Made by a program: the position numbers and the translations under genes | In this document: positions 52,475 to 62,060 of the stretch, in pieces | How positions within the stretch are numbered: the first letter of the stretch is position 1 | Layout of the letters: each line of letters begins with the position of its first letter | DNA from: an uncultured Christensenellaceae bacterium | GTDB taxonomy: Bacteria > Bacillota > Clostridia > Christensenellales > Borkfalkiaceae | Reading direction: 5' to 3' | NCBI GenBank assembly: GCA_910588685.1 | Contig: CAJUPX010000007.1 | Location: 1-64,000 of the forward strand | Length of the DNA stretch: 64,000 nucleotides | The notes under the pieces: generated by a model | The model's database searches: none | Seen by the model: only the letters and a program-made list of their open reading frames with translations | What the model was told of the DNA's origin: nothing

Positions 52475-53731
52475 TCAGACGCGCACCCTGACGATATCTC
52501 CGCCGAGCGCTCTCAGCTTGTATTCAAACGAGCCGTATCCCCTGTCTATATGTGAAAGCTCAAAAACCTCGCTTCTGCCTTCTGCGGACAAAGCCGCGGA
52601 AACCAACGCCGCGCCGCCTCGCAAATCGTGAGCCACTACGTTGGCGCCCCTCAGCGTATCCACGCCGCGCACAAACGCACACCGTCCTACGACCGTTACG
52701 TCAGCACCCATTTTTCTCAGCTCCGGCACATACTTAAACCGTGTTTCAAACAGATTCTCGGTAATAATCGAATGTCCGCGACACACGCAACATAGCGCCG
52801 TGAACTGCGCCTGCAAATCGGTGGGAAATCCCGGATAAGGCTGTGTTTCCACACTTTTCACAGAATAAAGCTTTTTTGAACTTTCCAACTCTATTTTATC
52901 ACCGAATACCTGTATTTTGCAACCGTTTTCCCGCAATTTATGTAAAAGCGAGCTTAAATTTTCAGCTCCCGCGTTATTTAACAGAATTTTACCTCCGCAC
53001 ATAGCGGCGGTAATCAGAAAAGTACCGGCTTCAATTCTGTCGGGAATGGGCGTAAAAGAGCAGCCGCCGAGATTTTTAACACCCTCTATGTATACTGAAC
53101 CGCTGCCCGCGCCGCGCACCTTTGCGCCCAGCATATTCAAAAACTTCTGCAAATCCTCAATCTCGGGCTCCCGCGCGGCGTTTCTGATTACCGTAGTACC
53201 CTCGGCTTTGACGGCTGCAAGCATTATGTTCTCGGTAGCGCCGACGCTCGGACAGTCCAGCATAACTTCGTTGCCCTTTAATTTTTCGCATCTGCATACT
53301 ATGTATCCGCTTTCCTCGCTGATTTTAACTCCAAGTCTTTTGAGCCCCGTCAAATGCAAGTCAACCGGTCTGAGACCTATATCACATCCGCCCGGATAGG
53401 CGATTTTTGCCATACGAAAGCGGGATATAACCGAACCGAGCAAAAACACCGAAGAACGAAGCTCGTGGGCAAGTTCGCTCGGTATTTCGTGACAGTCGGC
53501 TTTAGAACTGTCTATTATAAGACCGTCGCCGTCAAAAACCGATTTACAGCCGAGCCGCGACAGAATTTTTACCATATTATGCACGTCGGTAATATGGGGA
53601 ATTTTATTAATCTTAACTTCTCCGTCGGTTAAAACCGCCGCCGCAAGAATGGGCAGAACGGAATTTTTCGCGGACTGAACGTCCACGTTTCCAAAGAGAC
53701 TGTTTCCTCCGTTTATTATGTATTTTTCCAT
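52475..53731 (-). CDS. murA: UDP-N-acetylglucosamine 1-carboxyvinyltransferase MurA
   Basis: It starts peptidoglycan synthesis by joining enolpyruvate to UDP-GlcNAc. The 418 residues show AKNSVLPILAAAV (21-33) and the active Cys116 in YPGGCDIGLRPVDLHL, the residue alkylated by fosfomycin. The end of the family, RGGAALVSAAL and HIDRGY, is present. Its place inside the dcw cluster between ftsW and divIB, where murG or murB often sits, is seen in some Clostridia. Confidence 0.95.
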   Translation of the reverse strand: MEKYIINGGNSLFGNVDVQSAKNSVLPILAAAVLTDGEVKINKIPHITDVHNMVKILSRLGCKSVFDGDGLIIDSSKADCHEIPSELAHELRSSVFLLGSVISRFRMAKIAYPGGCDIGLRPVDLHLTGLKRLGVKISEESGYIVCRCEKLKGNEVMLDCPSVGATENIMLAAVKAEGTTVIRNAAREPEIEDLQKFLNMLGAKVRGAGSGSVYIEGVKNLGGCSFTPIPDRIEAGTFLITAAMCGGKILLNNAGAENLSSLLHKLRENGCKIQVFGDKIELESSKKLYSVKSVETQPYPGFPTDLQAQFTALCCVCRGHSIITENLFETRFKYVPELRKMGADVTVVGRCAFVRGVDTLRGANVVAHDLRGGAALVSAALSAEGRSEVFELSHIDRGYGSFEYKLRALGGDIVRVRV

Positions 53732-53753
53732 ACTGACTCCGAATAGTAAATTG

Positions 53754-53776
53754 AGGGTAATTACTACAATTACCCT
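53754..53776. other. Hairpin between ftsW and murA
   Basis: AGGGTAATT and its inverse complement with a 5-base loop. No T-run follows on the leftward strand, so it is probably not a terminator; it may be a processing site or stabilise the murA leader. Confidence 0.45.
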
Positions 53777-53801
53777 ACTCTATTATATTTTGACGGAGTT
53801 T

Positions 53802-54935
53802 TTAATGTTCGCTTTTTGATATATTATAGAGTACTCCCATTGAAGCCATAGTAATTATAAGCGACGTATTACCGCTGCTTATAAGCGGCAAAGGAAGTCC
53901 CGTAGGCGGAATTGCGCCGCTGACGACCAGAGCGTTTATAGCAACCTGTATACCGTAAACAAGCGTAAACCCGGAAGCAAGCAAAAATCCGAAACGGTTA
54001 TCGCAGTTTTTTGCAATTTTAAAACCCCTGAAAATAATAAAACTGCTTATAACGAAAAATACCGTCAAACCGATAAACCCGAGTTCTTCACCCATTACCG
54101 ACATTATAAAATCGCTTTCGGCAAATGGTAAAAACCTGTATTTCTGCGTGGAATTGAACAGTCCGACACCGAAAAGCCCGCCGTTGCCGAGAGCATAAAG
54201 CGACTGAATAAGCTGATACCCCTCGTCTTTGGGCGACGCCCAGGGATCGAGAAAGGCGCTAAGCCTTTGCAGGCGGTACGGTTCAAGTATTATAAGCAAC
54301 GGCACCGCGGCGACAAACGGCACTAAAATAAGCGCCATAGTTTTTAAATTTGTGCCGCTTAAAAATATCATACCGAGCATCAACGCGCCCACGCACATAG
54401 TTATGGACATATTCGGCTCGACTATGATAAGCAGGCAAAAGCCGATCCCCACGGCAAGAACGGGCAGACAGCCGCGGAAAGTTTTTACTTTTTCATAATT
54501 TTTTGAAAAATACGCGGCGGTAAAAATAACGTAGGAATATTTTGCTATTTCCGACGGCTGAACAGAAAATCCACCGAAGCCTATCCATCTGGTTGCGCCG
54601 TAATTTGTTATTCCTATGCCCGGAACAAAAACAAGCAACAATAAAATCGCCGCGACAATAATAGCGGGAAATTTAAGCTTTATAAGCTTTTTGTACGGAA
54701 AGAAACACACTCCTATCATTGCCGCCGTGCCGAGCACAACGCCGATAAGCTGCTTTTTTACAAAATATAAGCTGTCACCGGACTGCACTTCCGCCGCATA
54801 CGAACTTGCCGAATAAATCATCAGGCAGCCGAAACAAGCCATAATAAAAACGCAGATTAAAAGAGCGATGTCTCCGTGTTTTGACCCGGAGCGTATTTTT
54901 CGCGATACCGTTAAACTATTTGACGAAGCTTTCAT
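53802..54935 (-). CDS. ftsW: Lipid II polymerase FtsW
   Basis: This SEDS glycosyltransferase builds septal glycan strands with the cognate class B PBP. The 377 residues hold about ten membrane spans. Family segments are GATRWIGFGGFSVQPSEIAK, with the conserved Pro-Ser-Glu, and GEELGFIGL, and near the end ALVVSGAIPPTGLPLPLISSG in part (PPTGLPLPLISSG). It overlaps murD by 20 bases. FtsW rather than RodA is chosen because of the dcw setting. Confidence 0.93.
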   Translation of the reverse strand: MKASSNSLTVSRKIRSGSKHGDIALLICVFIMACFGCLMIYSASSYAAEVQSGDSLYFVKKQLIGVVLGTAAMIGVCFFPYKKLIKLKFPAIIVAAILLLLVFVPGIGITNYGATRWIGFGGFSVQPSEIAKYSYVIFTAAYFSKNYEKVKTFRGCLPVLAVGIGFCLLIIVEPNMSITMCVGALMLGMIFLSGTNLKTMALILVPFVAAVPLLIILEPYRLQRLSAFLDPWASPKDEGYQLIQSLYALGNGGLFGVGLFNSTQKYRFLPFAESDFIMSVMGEELGFIGLTVFFVISSFIIFRGFKIAKNCDNRFGFLLASGFTLVYGIQVAINALVVSGAIPPTGLPLPLISSGNTSLIITMASMGVLYNISKSEH

Positions 54936-56274
54936 CTATTCCAGCTACCAACTCTTTAAAAGCGTCTCCGCGCTCTTCAAAATTGGAAAACCCGTCAAAG
55001 CTTGCGCTTGCCGGACTGAGCAATACGCACTGTCCGGGCTTTGCTATAAACTGGGCAAGTCTGACCGCGGCATTAAATTCCGAACAGAGAGAAATTCCGA
55101 AATAACCCGCCTTAATAGCCGCATTGAGCATTTTAAATCTGTTTTCGCCGTAGATAACCGCGTGAATTACGGGGCTTCGAGCTAATCCGTCAAACAACGG
55201 CGCATAGTCCTCGCCCTTGTCTTTACCTCCGAGCAGAATGATAGTAGGCGTTTTCATACTCTGCGCCGCTTTTATAGCCGCGTCTATATTTGTGCCCTTG
55301 CTGTCGTCAATATATGTAACTCCTCCTACTTCGCGCACCTTTTCCAGCCTGTGGCTTACGCCCTTGAAATTTTTAACGGCGTCGGAGGTGAAATTTTTAT
55401 CGAGCCCCAGAACCGCGGAAACAGCAACGCAGGCAAGGGCATTGTAAACGTTATGTACTCCTCCTACCGTCATATCCGAAACATCGAGATACTTTTCGCC
55501 GTCGAAATAAATTGCGCCGTTTTCCAGGTACGCACCTTCTATTTTGCTCTGAGCCGAAAAGAAAACAACTTTACCCTTGGTTGTTTTGGCAAACGAACGC
55601 ACTACGGGGTCGTCGTAATTTAAAACCGCATAATCCCCCTCGCGCAGCATCCTGACAAGTTTAGATTTAAGATACACGTAATTTTCCATATTATAGTGGC
55701 GGTTTAAGTGATCCTCGGTTATATTCGTCACCACTGCAATATGCGGTTTCAGACTCGACAGCGTTTCAAGCTGAAAAGACGATATTTCAAGTACAGCAAA
55801 ATCGTTAAAGCTTAAATCCTCAACGTATTTTATAATCGGATTTCCGTTATTCCCGCACGCCACGCATTTTTTGTTGTTTGCGCGCATAATTTCGTCAAGC
55901 ATTGTAACAGTAGTCGTTTTCCCGTTCGTACCGGTGACTGCAACGGCGGTTGCCCTGAGATACATAGCCGCGAGCTCCGATTCTCCTATGATAAGCTTAC
56001 CCTGTTTGCGAAAAGATACGGGTATAGCCGTATCAATAGGTATTCCAGGACTAAGAACAAGTATGTCGCATTTATAAGCGGCTTCCCGGCAACCGTCGGC
56101 GGTGACTATCCGCGCGCCTATCAGGCTGAGTTCTTCCATTACCTGCGAGACCTTATCGGTTATAACGTCGTCGTAAATATATACGTCGGCTCCTCTTTCA
56201 AGTAAAAAGCGGGCGCTGCTTTCTCCCGAAACCGATATACCCGCCACAAAAAATTTTTGATTTTTAAAATACAT
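54916..56274 (-). CDS. murD: UDP-N-acetylmuramoylalanine-D-glutamate ligase MurD
   Basis: It adds D-glutamate to the stem peptide. The P-loop VTGTNGKTTTVTMLDEI (about 113) and NITEDHLNRHYNMENY, DDSKGTNIDAAIKA and SPASASFDGFSNFEERGDAF are typical of MurD, the last being diagnostic. 452 residues is normal. It lies between mraY and ftsW in the dcw cluster. Confidence 0.96.
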   Translation of the reverse strand: MYFKNQKFFVAGISVSGESSARFLLERGADVYIYDDVITDKVSQVMEELSLIGARIVTADGCREAAYKCDILVLSPGIPIDTAIPVSFRKQGKLIIGESELAAMYLRATAVAVTGTNGKTTTVTMLDEIMRANNKKCVACGNNGNPIIKYVEDLSFNDFAVLEISSFQLETLSSLKPHIAVVTNITEDHLNRHYNMENYVYLKSKLVRMLREGDYAVLNYDDPVVRSFAKTTKGKVVFFSAQSKIEGAYLENGAIYFDGEKYLDVSDMTVGGVHNVYNALACVAVSAVLGLDKNFTSDAVKNFKGVSHRLEKVREVGGVTYIDDSKGTNIDAAIKAAQSMKTPTIILLGGKDKGEDYAPLFDGLARSPVIHAVIYGENRFKMLNAAIKAGYFGISLCSEFNAAVRLAQFIAKPGQCVLLSPASASFDGFSNFEERGDAFKELVAGIDESFVK

Positions 56275-56280
56275 TTTACC

Positions 56281-57222
56281 TCACACAAAAATCAGACAGA
56301 TTATTCCGACTAAGGCGGTGAATATAAAATAGGCAAACGATATTTTACATTCCGAATATCCCTTTTTCTGAAAATGATGATGTATCGGCGCCATTAAAAA
56401 TACTCTCTTCCTTGTCCGTTTATAGTATATGACCTGAATTATAACGGATATTCCCGAAAGCACGAACATTATTCCGATAATCGGAATATATAAAGAGTTA
56501 CCCGAAAATACCGACAGACAGGATATAAAGCCGCCGAGCGCAAGCGAGCCCGTGTCGCCCATAAAAACCGAAGCCTTATTTGTGTTAAATATCAGAAAAG
56601 CGCAAAGCGCTCCCGCGCCTATAAAACAAAGCGGAGCAAAGTTCACTCGCTGCACGCATAAAATCAATCCGAGCGCGATAAGGTAAGCCGTGGAAGTTCC
56701 TCCGGCAAGCCCGTCCAACCCGTCTGTCAGATTTACGCAGTTGACGGTTGCAAGAAAAATAAACAGCACAAGCGGAATTATTCCCCAACCGATATCCGGC
56801 GAAATACCCAAAAAAGGAATATTTAATTCAGTGATACCGCTGAAATAAGAATATACCGCCGCAATTACCGCTATAGCGAGCTGGAATATAATCTTCTGAT
56901 AGGGTTTCAATCCCTCGTTCTCTTTTCTGTAAATCTTTAAAAAATCGTCTAAAAAACCTACTACCATAAAACCGGCGGTTACGGCGAACGTGAGGTTTGC
57001 CTCCGCGCAGTCAAATCCCAAAGTAAAAAAACCGACTATTAGTATAGCGCAAATAAAAGCGAGTCCGCCCATAGTTGGCGTACCCCCCTTATTTTCGTGT
57101 TCCTTTACATAACCTAGAATATACTGTCCGGCTTTAAGTTTTTTTAAAAGCGGCACCAACAAAAGCAGGAGCACACAGCTTGCCGCAAACGCCGCCGCTG
57201 AAGAAATAAAAATTGTTTTCAT
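56281..57222 (-). CDS. mraY: Phospho-MurNAc-pentapeptide translocase MraY
   Basis: It links the UDP-MurNAc-pentapeptide to undecaprenyl phosphate, forming lipid I. About ten membrane spans in 313 residues. Catalytic motifs are FLDDFLKIYRKENEGL, NCVNLTDGLDGLAGG and FMGDTGSLALGG, and APIHHHFQKKG near the end. It begins three bases after murE. Confidence 0.97.
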   Translation of the reverse strand: MKTIFISSAAAFAASCVLLLLLVPLLKKLKAGQYILGYVKEHENKGGTPTMGGLAFICAILIVGFFTLGFDCAEANLTFAVTAGFMVVGFLDDFLKIYRKENEGLKPYQKIIFQLAIAVIAAVYSYFSGITELNIPFLGISPDIGWGIIPLVLFIFLATVNCVNLTDGLDGLAGGTSTAYLIALGLILCVQRVNFAPLCFIGAGALCAFLIFNTNKASVFMGDTGSLALGGFISCLSVFSGNSLYIPIIGIMFVLSGISVIIQVIYYKRTRKRVFLMAPIHHHFQKKGYSECKISFAYFIFTALVGIICLIFV

Positions 57223-57225
57223 TTA

Positions 57226-58662
57226 TTAACCGATTATTTTCTGAATAATTGTATTGTCGTTGTAGGCGTGTTTTATACCCATTATCTCCTGATAATCTTC
57301 ACCGCCCTTACCCGCAACAAGTAAAATATCCCCTTTGCCCAAAAGCCGGATTGCATATTCGGTAGCGCTTTCCCTGTCGGTTACGGTCACGTACTCTTTC
57401 CCCGTTTCGCGTATTCCTTTTTCAATATCAAAAATTATGTCGTGAGGATCTTCGTATCTGGGATTGTCCGAAGTAACTACGCAGAAATCGGCAATTTCCG
57501 CCGCGGTTTTGCCCATTAAGGGGCGTTTAGTTTTATCCCTGTTGCCGCCGCAACCGAAAAGACAAACAAGCTTTCCGGTACAGAGTTTTTTTAAAGTTTT
57601 CAGCGATTTTTCAAGACCGTCGGGCGTATGCGCAAAATCCACGAATATTTCACCGCCGCCGAAGCTTGCAACGCGTTCAAGCCTGCCGGATACCCTTTTA
57701 AGATTTGCAAGGCCCGCCGATATAGTGTTAATTTTTACGCCGAGCAATTTTGCGCAGGTCGCCGCGGCAAGAGCATTATAAACGTTATGTATCCCCGGAA
57801 TATTTATTTTGACCTCATAAAGCTCGTCGAATAAATTTAAAATCATCTCCGTTCCGCTTACGCTCTCTTTTATCCCGACCGCAAAAACGTCTGCGGGATT
57901 GTCAAGTCCGTAGCCGAACGAATTTTTAGTGCAGGACAAAAGTTCTATTCCCAATCCGTCGTCGGAATTTAACACGGCGTATTTACAGCGTCCGTTTGCA
58001 AACATCAGTTTTTTACTTTGAGCATATGCCTCCATCGTTCCGAAAAAATCAAGATGGTCCTGCGTAAGATTTGTAAAAATACCAACCTCAAAATTAATTC
58101 CGTTGATTTTATCGTAATACAGCGCGTGCGCTGAAACTTCCATAAACACATATTCCACGCCGTTTTTCACCATATCCGAAAAAACCGAATATAAATATAC
58201 GGGGTCGGGCGTAGTCAACTCGGGCGCAATCCGTTTTTCACCGTAAAAAATACCGAGCGTACCTATCAAACCCGTCTTATTTCCGTTAGCCGTAAATATT
58301 TCATTGAGAATGTATGTAGTAGTCGTTTTGCCGTTTGTACCGGTAACGCCGACGATTTTTAAATTTTTATCCGGAAATCCATAAAAGGCGCGCGCAGCGT
58401 GCGCTATCTGCGCCCTGCCGTCTCCTACAACTATCTGCGTAACGGGCAAATCGCATTTTTTTTCGCAAACGAGCGCGACCGCGCCGTTTTTTACCGCCTC
58501 GCCGGCAACTTCGTGAGAGTCAAAATTTTCACCGCCGTAACAAAAAAACAAATCTCCCTCTTTTACACGTCTGCTGTCGGTACAGAGTCCGGTTATTTGC
58601 ACATCGTCGCTGCCTATAATTTCTTCAACCTGTAAATACTGTAAAATATCCTTAATTTTCAT
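57226..58662 (-). CDS. murE: UDP-MurNAc-tripeptide synthetase MurE (meso-DAP type)
   Basis: It adds the third stem residue. The P-loop GVTGTNGKTTTTYILNEI is near residue 110. The specificity motif TSDNPRYEDP contains DNPR, which selects meso-diaminopimelate rather than lysine, so the organism needs a source of meso-DAP; the DapF-like domain fused to CarB is relevant to that. 478 residues. Its start overlaps the stop of the upstream PBP gene (TAATG). Confidence 0.96.
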   Translation of the reverse strand: MKIKDILQYLQVEEIIGSDDVQITGLCTDSRRVKEGDLFFCYGGENFDSHEVAGEAVKNGAVALVCEKKCDLPVTQIVVGDGRAQIAHAARAFYGFPDKNLKIVGVTGTNGKTTTTYILNEIFTANGNKTGLIGTLGIFYGEKRIAPELTTPDPVYLYSVFSDMVKNGVEYVFMEVSAHALYYDKINGINFEVGIFTNLTQDHLDFFGTMEAYAQSKKLMFANGRCKYAVLNSDDGLGIELLSCTKNSFGYGLDNPADVFAVGIKESVSGTEMILNLFDELYEVKINIPGIHNVYNALAAATCAKLLGVKINTISAGLANLKRVSGRLERVASFGGGEIFVDFAHTPDGLEKSLKTLKKLCTGKLVCLFGCGGNRDKTKRPLMGKTAAEIADFCVVTSDNPRYEDPHDIIFDIEKGIRETGKEYVTVTDRESATEYAIRLLGKGDILLVAGKGGEDYQEIMGIKHAYNDNTIIQKIIG

Positions 58663-60401
58663 TATTCGTACCGCTCTATATTTTTAACGTTGATTATATC
58701 CTGAAATATTTCCTTTGCTACCGGAGCCGCAACCGCGCTGCCGTAATACGTACCCTGCGGTTCGTCAACTACGATAAGCGCAAGATACTGCGGGTTGTCG
58801 GCAGGAAAAAAGCCTACAAACGAGGAAACGTATTTGCCCTGCGCCACGTGCCCGTCCTCATATTTTTGAGCCGTCCCGGTTTTTCCGCCTACTTTATACC
58901 CCTCAATATACGCGTGTTTACCGCTGCCTTCGCTTACAACACCCTCGAGCATTCCCCTCAACATTTCGGAAGCTTTTTCGCTTATAACTTTATTTTTGAG
59001 TATAGGTTTATTTTCCGAAACGGTAACTCCGTCAGGCGATACCACGCTTTTTAAAATATGCGGAATATAATAATTTCCGCCGTTTACAGCCGCAGCCGCC
59101 GCGCAGGCAAGCTGAACTCCGGTTACGGCAACCGTCTGACCGAAACCGATACGCGCAAGGTCGCAATCCCTTACTGCCGTCTGAGGCACAAGCATTCCGA
59201 GCGCCTCGCCCGAAAAATCTATCCCGGTTACGTTTCCGAAGCCGAACGAATTTAAGTAATCATAAAAAACTCCGCTGCCGAGCGACAGGGCAATGTCTGT
59301 AAAACAGGGGTTACAGCTGTTGTTTAAAGCGTCGGCAAGAGTCTGGTTAGTATGCTTACCGTTGGAATGGTCTGACCAGCATTTTATAGTCGTACCGTCA
59401 ACCGAGCGCGTTCTGCCCGAATTGAATATGTAAGAATCCGAAAAAGCGTTTTTATTGCCGCGCAGATATTCCTCGATATCGGCTGCCGCCGTAATAATTT
59501 TAAAGGTCGAGCCGGGCTCGTAAATATCGCTTATTAAAAAATTACGCGACAGAGCATTGAGCGTTTCACTGTCGTTGCGCGGCACTTCGTTTAAATCGTA
59601 CGACGGATAGTTAACCATAGCAAGAATATCAAAATTCTGCGGATTGAGCACAACGCAGGAAACAGCCTTAGCCCCGCTTGACAAATAAACTTTTTTCATT
59701 GCGCGTTCGGCTGAAAGCTGTATATCGAGGTCTACGGTAAGGCGCACCTCGTTTCCTGCCTGAGCCTCCGAATACACGATTTTGGAGTTTTCCGTTTCTA
59801 TACCGAGTATATCGGTACTGTACATTATCTCGCCGTTTTTACCGCTCAAAAGATTATCGTAATATTTTTCAATGCCCGAAACACCCGAGCCGTCGGACGA
59901 AGTAAAACCGAGCACCTGACACAGAAGATCGCCGTAAGCATAAGTGCGGGTATTGTCGCGGGAATAATATACGCCCGGCAAGTTATAGCTTATCAGTTTT
60001 TCAATGCTGTCCTTTTCAACCTGCCTGGCAACAGTAACCTCGGAAATTTTTCCGCTTTCAATTTTCTTCAACAGCTTCTGAGGGTCAGCCGAAAAAATTC
60101 CGCTCAATATTGTAGCCGTATATTCGGCGTTTACAACGGCGTTAGGACGCAAAAAAACGCTGAACGTAGAGCGGTTGTCCGCAATTACCTCTCCGTTTCT
60201 GTCTGAAATTAAACCGCGCGTGGCAATTACCGGAATTTCTCTGTTCCACTGATCCGCCGCACGCATACGCAAATCCCTGCCCCAGGCAAGCTGAACGTAA
60301 AACAGTCTGCCGATAATAACGAAAAAAATAAAGGCTATTGTCAAACCCACTGACAATAACCTCTTTTGTAATACAGTAACGGAAAATCCAGTTTTATTCA
60401 A
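58662..60401 (-). CDS. Class B PBP of the divisome (FtsI/SpoVD-like)
   Basis: It crosslinks septal peptidoglycan as partner of FtsW. The 579 residues begin with a span (about 13-35) and a PBP-dimer domain with RGLISDRNGEVIADN. The transpeptidase shows the Ser in YEPGSTFKIITAA, SCN in NNSCNPCF, and KTGTAQK. No C-terminal PASTA domain is present, which separates it from long SpoVD/PbpX forms. Position between ftsL-like and murE matches ftsI or spoVD. Confidence 0.93.
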   Translation of the reverse strand: MNKTGFSVTVLQKRLLSVGLTIAFIFFVIIGRLFYVQLAWGRDLRMRAADQWNREIPVIATRGLISDRNGEVIADNRSTFSVFLRPNAVVNAEYTATILSGIFSADPQKLLKKIESGKISEVTVARQVEKDSIEKLISYNLPGVYYSRDNTRTYAYGDLLCQVLGFTSSDGSGVSGIEKYYDNLLSGKNGEIMYSTDILGIETENSKIVYSEAQAGNEVRLTVDLDIQLSAERAMKKVYLSSGAKAVSCVVLNPQNFDILAMVNYPSYDLNEVPRNDSETLNALSRNFLISDIYEPGSTFKIITAAADIEEYLRGNKNAFSDSYIFNSGRTRSVDGTTIKCWSDHSNGKHTNQTLADALNNSCNPCFTDIALSLGSGVFYDYLNSFGFGNVTGIDFSGEALGMLVPQTAVRDCDLARIGFGQTVAVTGVQLACAAAAAVNGGNYYIPHILKSVVSPDGVTVSENKPILKNKVISEKASEMLRGMLEGVVSEGSGKHAYIEGYKVGGKTGTAQKYEDGHVAQGKYVSSFVGFFPADNPQYLALIVVDEPQGTYYGSAVAAPVAKEIFQDIINVKNIERYE

Positions 60402-60423
60402 TTATAATTTCAGCCTCCGCTTA

Positions 60424-61107
60424 TTATTTGATCATACCGTTGTTTAAGACGTATTCGGCAACCTTGTTATTTATATCAAGCATTAAACTGTTGATACTCT
60501 CGTTTGCAACCGAATACGCGTCTTTTGCTACGTTTACGGAACCCTGCAAAGCGTTGATATCGCTGTTAAGCTGCGATATAATTGCCGAATTGATTATTAC
60601 AAGGGCAAAAAGCGCAACTATCACACTGATTGCCACCGCAATTATAATTCTTTCCCTCTTATTGAGCACGGAATGCTTTTTTGCGCCTGAGTTCTGTATT
60701 TTGCCGCTTACTTCAGTATTTTTGATACCGGCGGTTCTGTACTGAATTGTTGTGGGCGTAGGACGCAAGTCCTCGTTTTCCTCTTCCTCCGTATCCACGG
60801 CTTCCGCGCTTGCCGTTTCTTCCACGTGCCTGTTAATCGCGCTGTCGGCACGGAAAAGCTCAGAATCCGCACGCGCATTCTCAACAAGATAAACCCTGCT
60901 TTCTCTGCGACGGAAAACGTCCGTTTGATTAGCCGCAGGCTTTTCGGCGGGTCTGTCAAGCAACTCGTCAAGCTTGGTATTAGGATTTATGAGCATAGCG
61001 TAATTTCTTCTGATACGCGCCAAATCTTCTTCGTTCGCCATTACAGCGGATCTGTAACCATATTCTTTCTTTTCTTCGGTTCTATCTAAAACGGGTACGT
61101 TTGCCAT
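60424..61107 (-). CDS. FtsL-like divisome protein with long cytoplasmic tail
   Basis: About 150 polar, charged N-terminal residues precede one span (about 153-176, IIIAVAISVIVALFALVII) and a short extracellular coiled-coil segment (SQLNSDINALQGSVNVAKDA). FtsL proteins have this topology, and the gene occupies the ftsL place between rsmH and the PBP. The cytoplasmic part is far longer than in typical FtsL and looks disordered. FtsL evolves fast, so identity rests on topology and place. RBS AGGAGAAAAAAG lies upstream. Confidence 0.75.
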   Translation of the reverse strand: MANVPVLDRTEEKKEYGYRSAVMANEEDLARIRRNYAMLINPNTKLDELLDRPAEKPAANQTDVFRRRESRVYLVENARADSELFRADSAINRHVEETASAEAVDTEEEENEDLRPTPTTIQYRTAGIKNTEVSGKIQNSGAKKHSVLNKRERIIIAVAISVIVALFALVIINSAIISQLNSDINALQGSVNVAKDAYSVANESINSLMLDINNKVAEYVLNNGMIK

Positions 61108-61119
61108 CTTTTTTCTCCT

Positions 61120-62058
61120 TTACGTTATTTTCTCCGCAATTCTCAATTTAGCGCATTTAGAGCGCGTATTGACCGTCATTTCCTTTAATGATGCGGTTAT
61201 CGGCTTTTTTGTTATTATTTCTATTTCTTTACGCTTTCCGCATACGCAGACAGGAATATTTTTGTCGCATATGCAGTCGGCTTCAAGAAATCTGTATGCC
61301 TGTTTTACTATTCTGTCTTCCAGCGAGTGAAAGGTTAAAATTGCAAGCCTTCCGCCCTTTTTAAGCCGTTTTGCAAGATTGACCACACAATCGTACAAAC
61401 CGCCGAGCTCGTCGTTTACCGCAATTCTTATCGCCTGAAACGACTTTCTTGCGCACGGTCCGTTCTGTTGAAATTTTTTCGGAATTGTATTTTCTATAAT
61501 TTCAACGAGCTCTCCGCACGTTTTTAATCTTTTTTTAGCCCTTGTTTTAACTATATTAGCAGCTATCGCGCCCGCAAAAGTTTCCTCGCCGTATTTTTTT
61601 AAAATTTCGGCTATTTCTTTTTGGGAATAACTATTTATCAGCTCCTCCGCCGTAAACGCGCCGCTTTGGTCCATTCTCATATCCAGCGGAGCGTCGGTTC
61701 CCAAATACGAAAACCCTCTCTCGCGGTTATCGAGCTGATAACTCGAAACTCCGAAATCAAGCAAAGCGCCGTCAAGACTTTTTACGTCCGCTTTTTTTAA
61801 AACCTCTTCAAAATCCTTGTAGTTGGATTTATAAATTTCAAATCTGCCTTTAAATTCGCTCAACCTCTGATTTGCCGCTGCTATCGCCTCGTCGTCCAAA
61901 TCGGTTGCTATAAGTCTTCCGTCGGGAGCCGTTCTTTTAAGTATTTCGTATGAGTGCCCCGCGCCTCCAACCGTTCCGTCGAAGTACACGCCGCCGGGCT
62001 TTAAATCGAGCCCCTCCATACATTCTTCGAGCATTACCGGAATATGTGAGAAAATCAT
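61120..62058 (-). CDS. rsmH: 16S rRNA m4C1402 methyltransferase RsmH (MraW)
   Basis: It N4-methylates C1402 in the ribosomal decoding centre, using SAM. The 312 residues show HIPVMLEECMEGLDL at the start, DGTVGGAGHSYEIL (SAM site), LLDFGVSSYQLDN, the RMDQ motif and FHSLEDRIVK. A C-terminal Cys group (DCICDKNIPVCVCG) may bind metal, as in some family members. Second gene of dcw, two bases after mraZ. Confidence 0.97.
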   Translation of the reverse strand: MIFSHIPVMLEECMEGLDLKPGGVYFDGTVGGAGHSYEILKRTAPDGRLIATDLDDEAIAAANQRLSEFKGRFEIYKSNYKDFEEVLKKADVKSLDGALLDFGVSSYQLDNRERGFSYLGTDAPLDMRMDQSGAFTAEELINSYSQKEIAEILKKYGEETFAGAIAANIVKTRAKKRLKTCGELVEIIENTIPKKFQQNGPCARKSFQAIRIAVNDELGGLYDCVVNLAKRLKKGGRLAILTFHSLEDRIVKQAYRFLEADCICDKNIPVCVCGKRKEIEIITKKPITASLKEMTVNTRSKCAKLRIAEKIT

Positions 62059-62060
62059 TA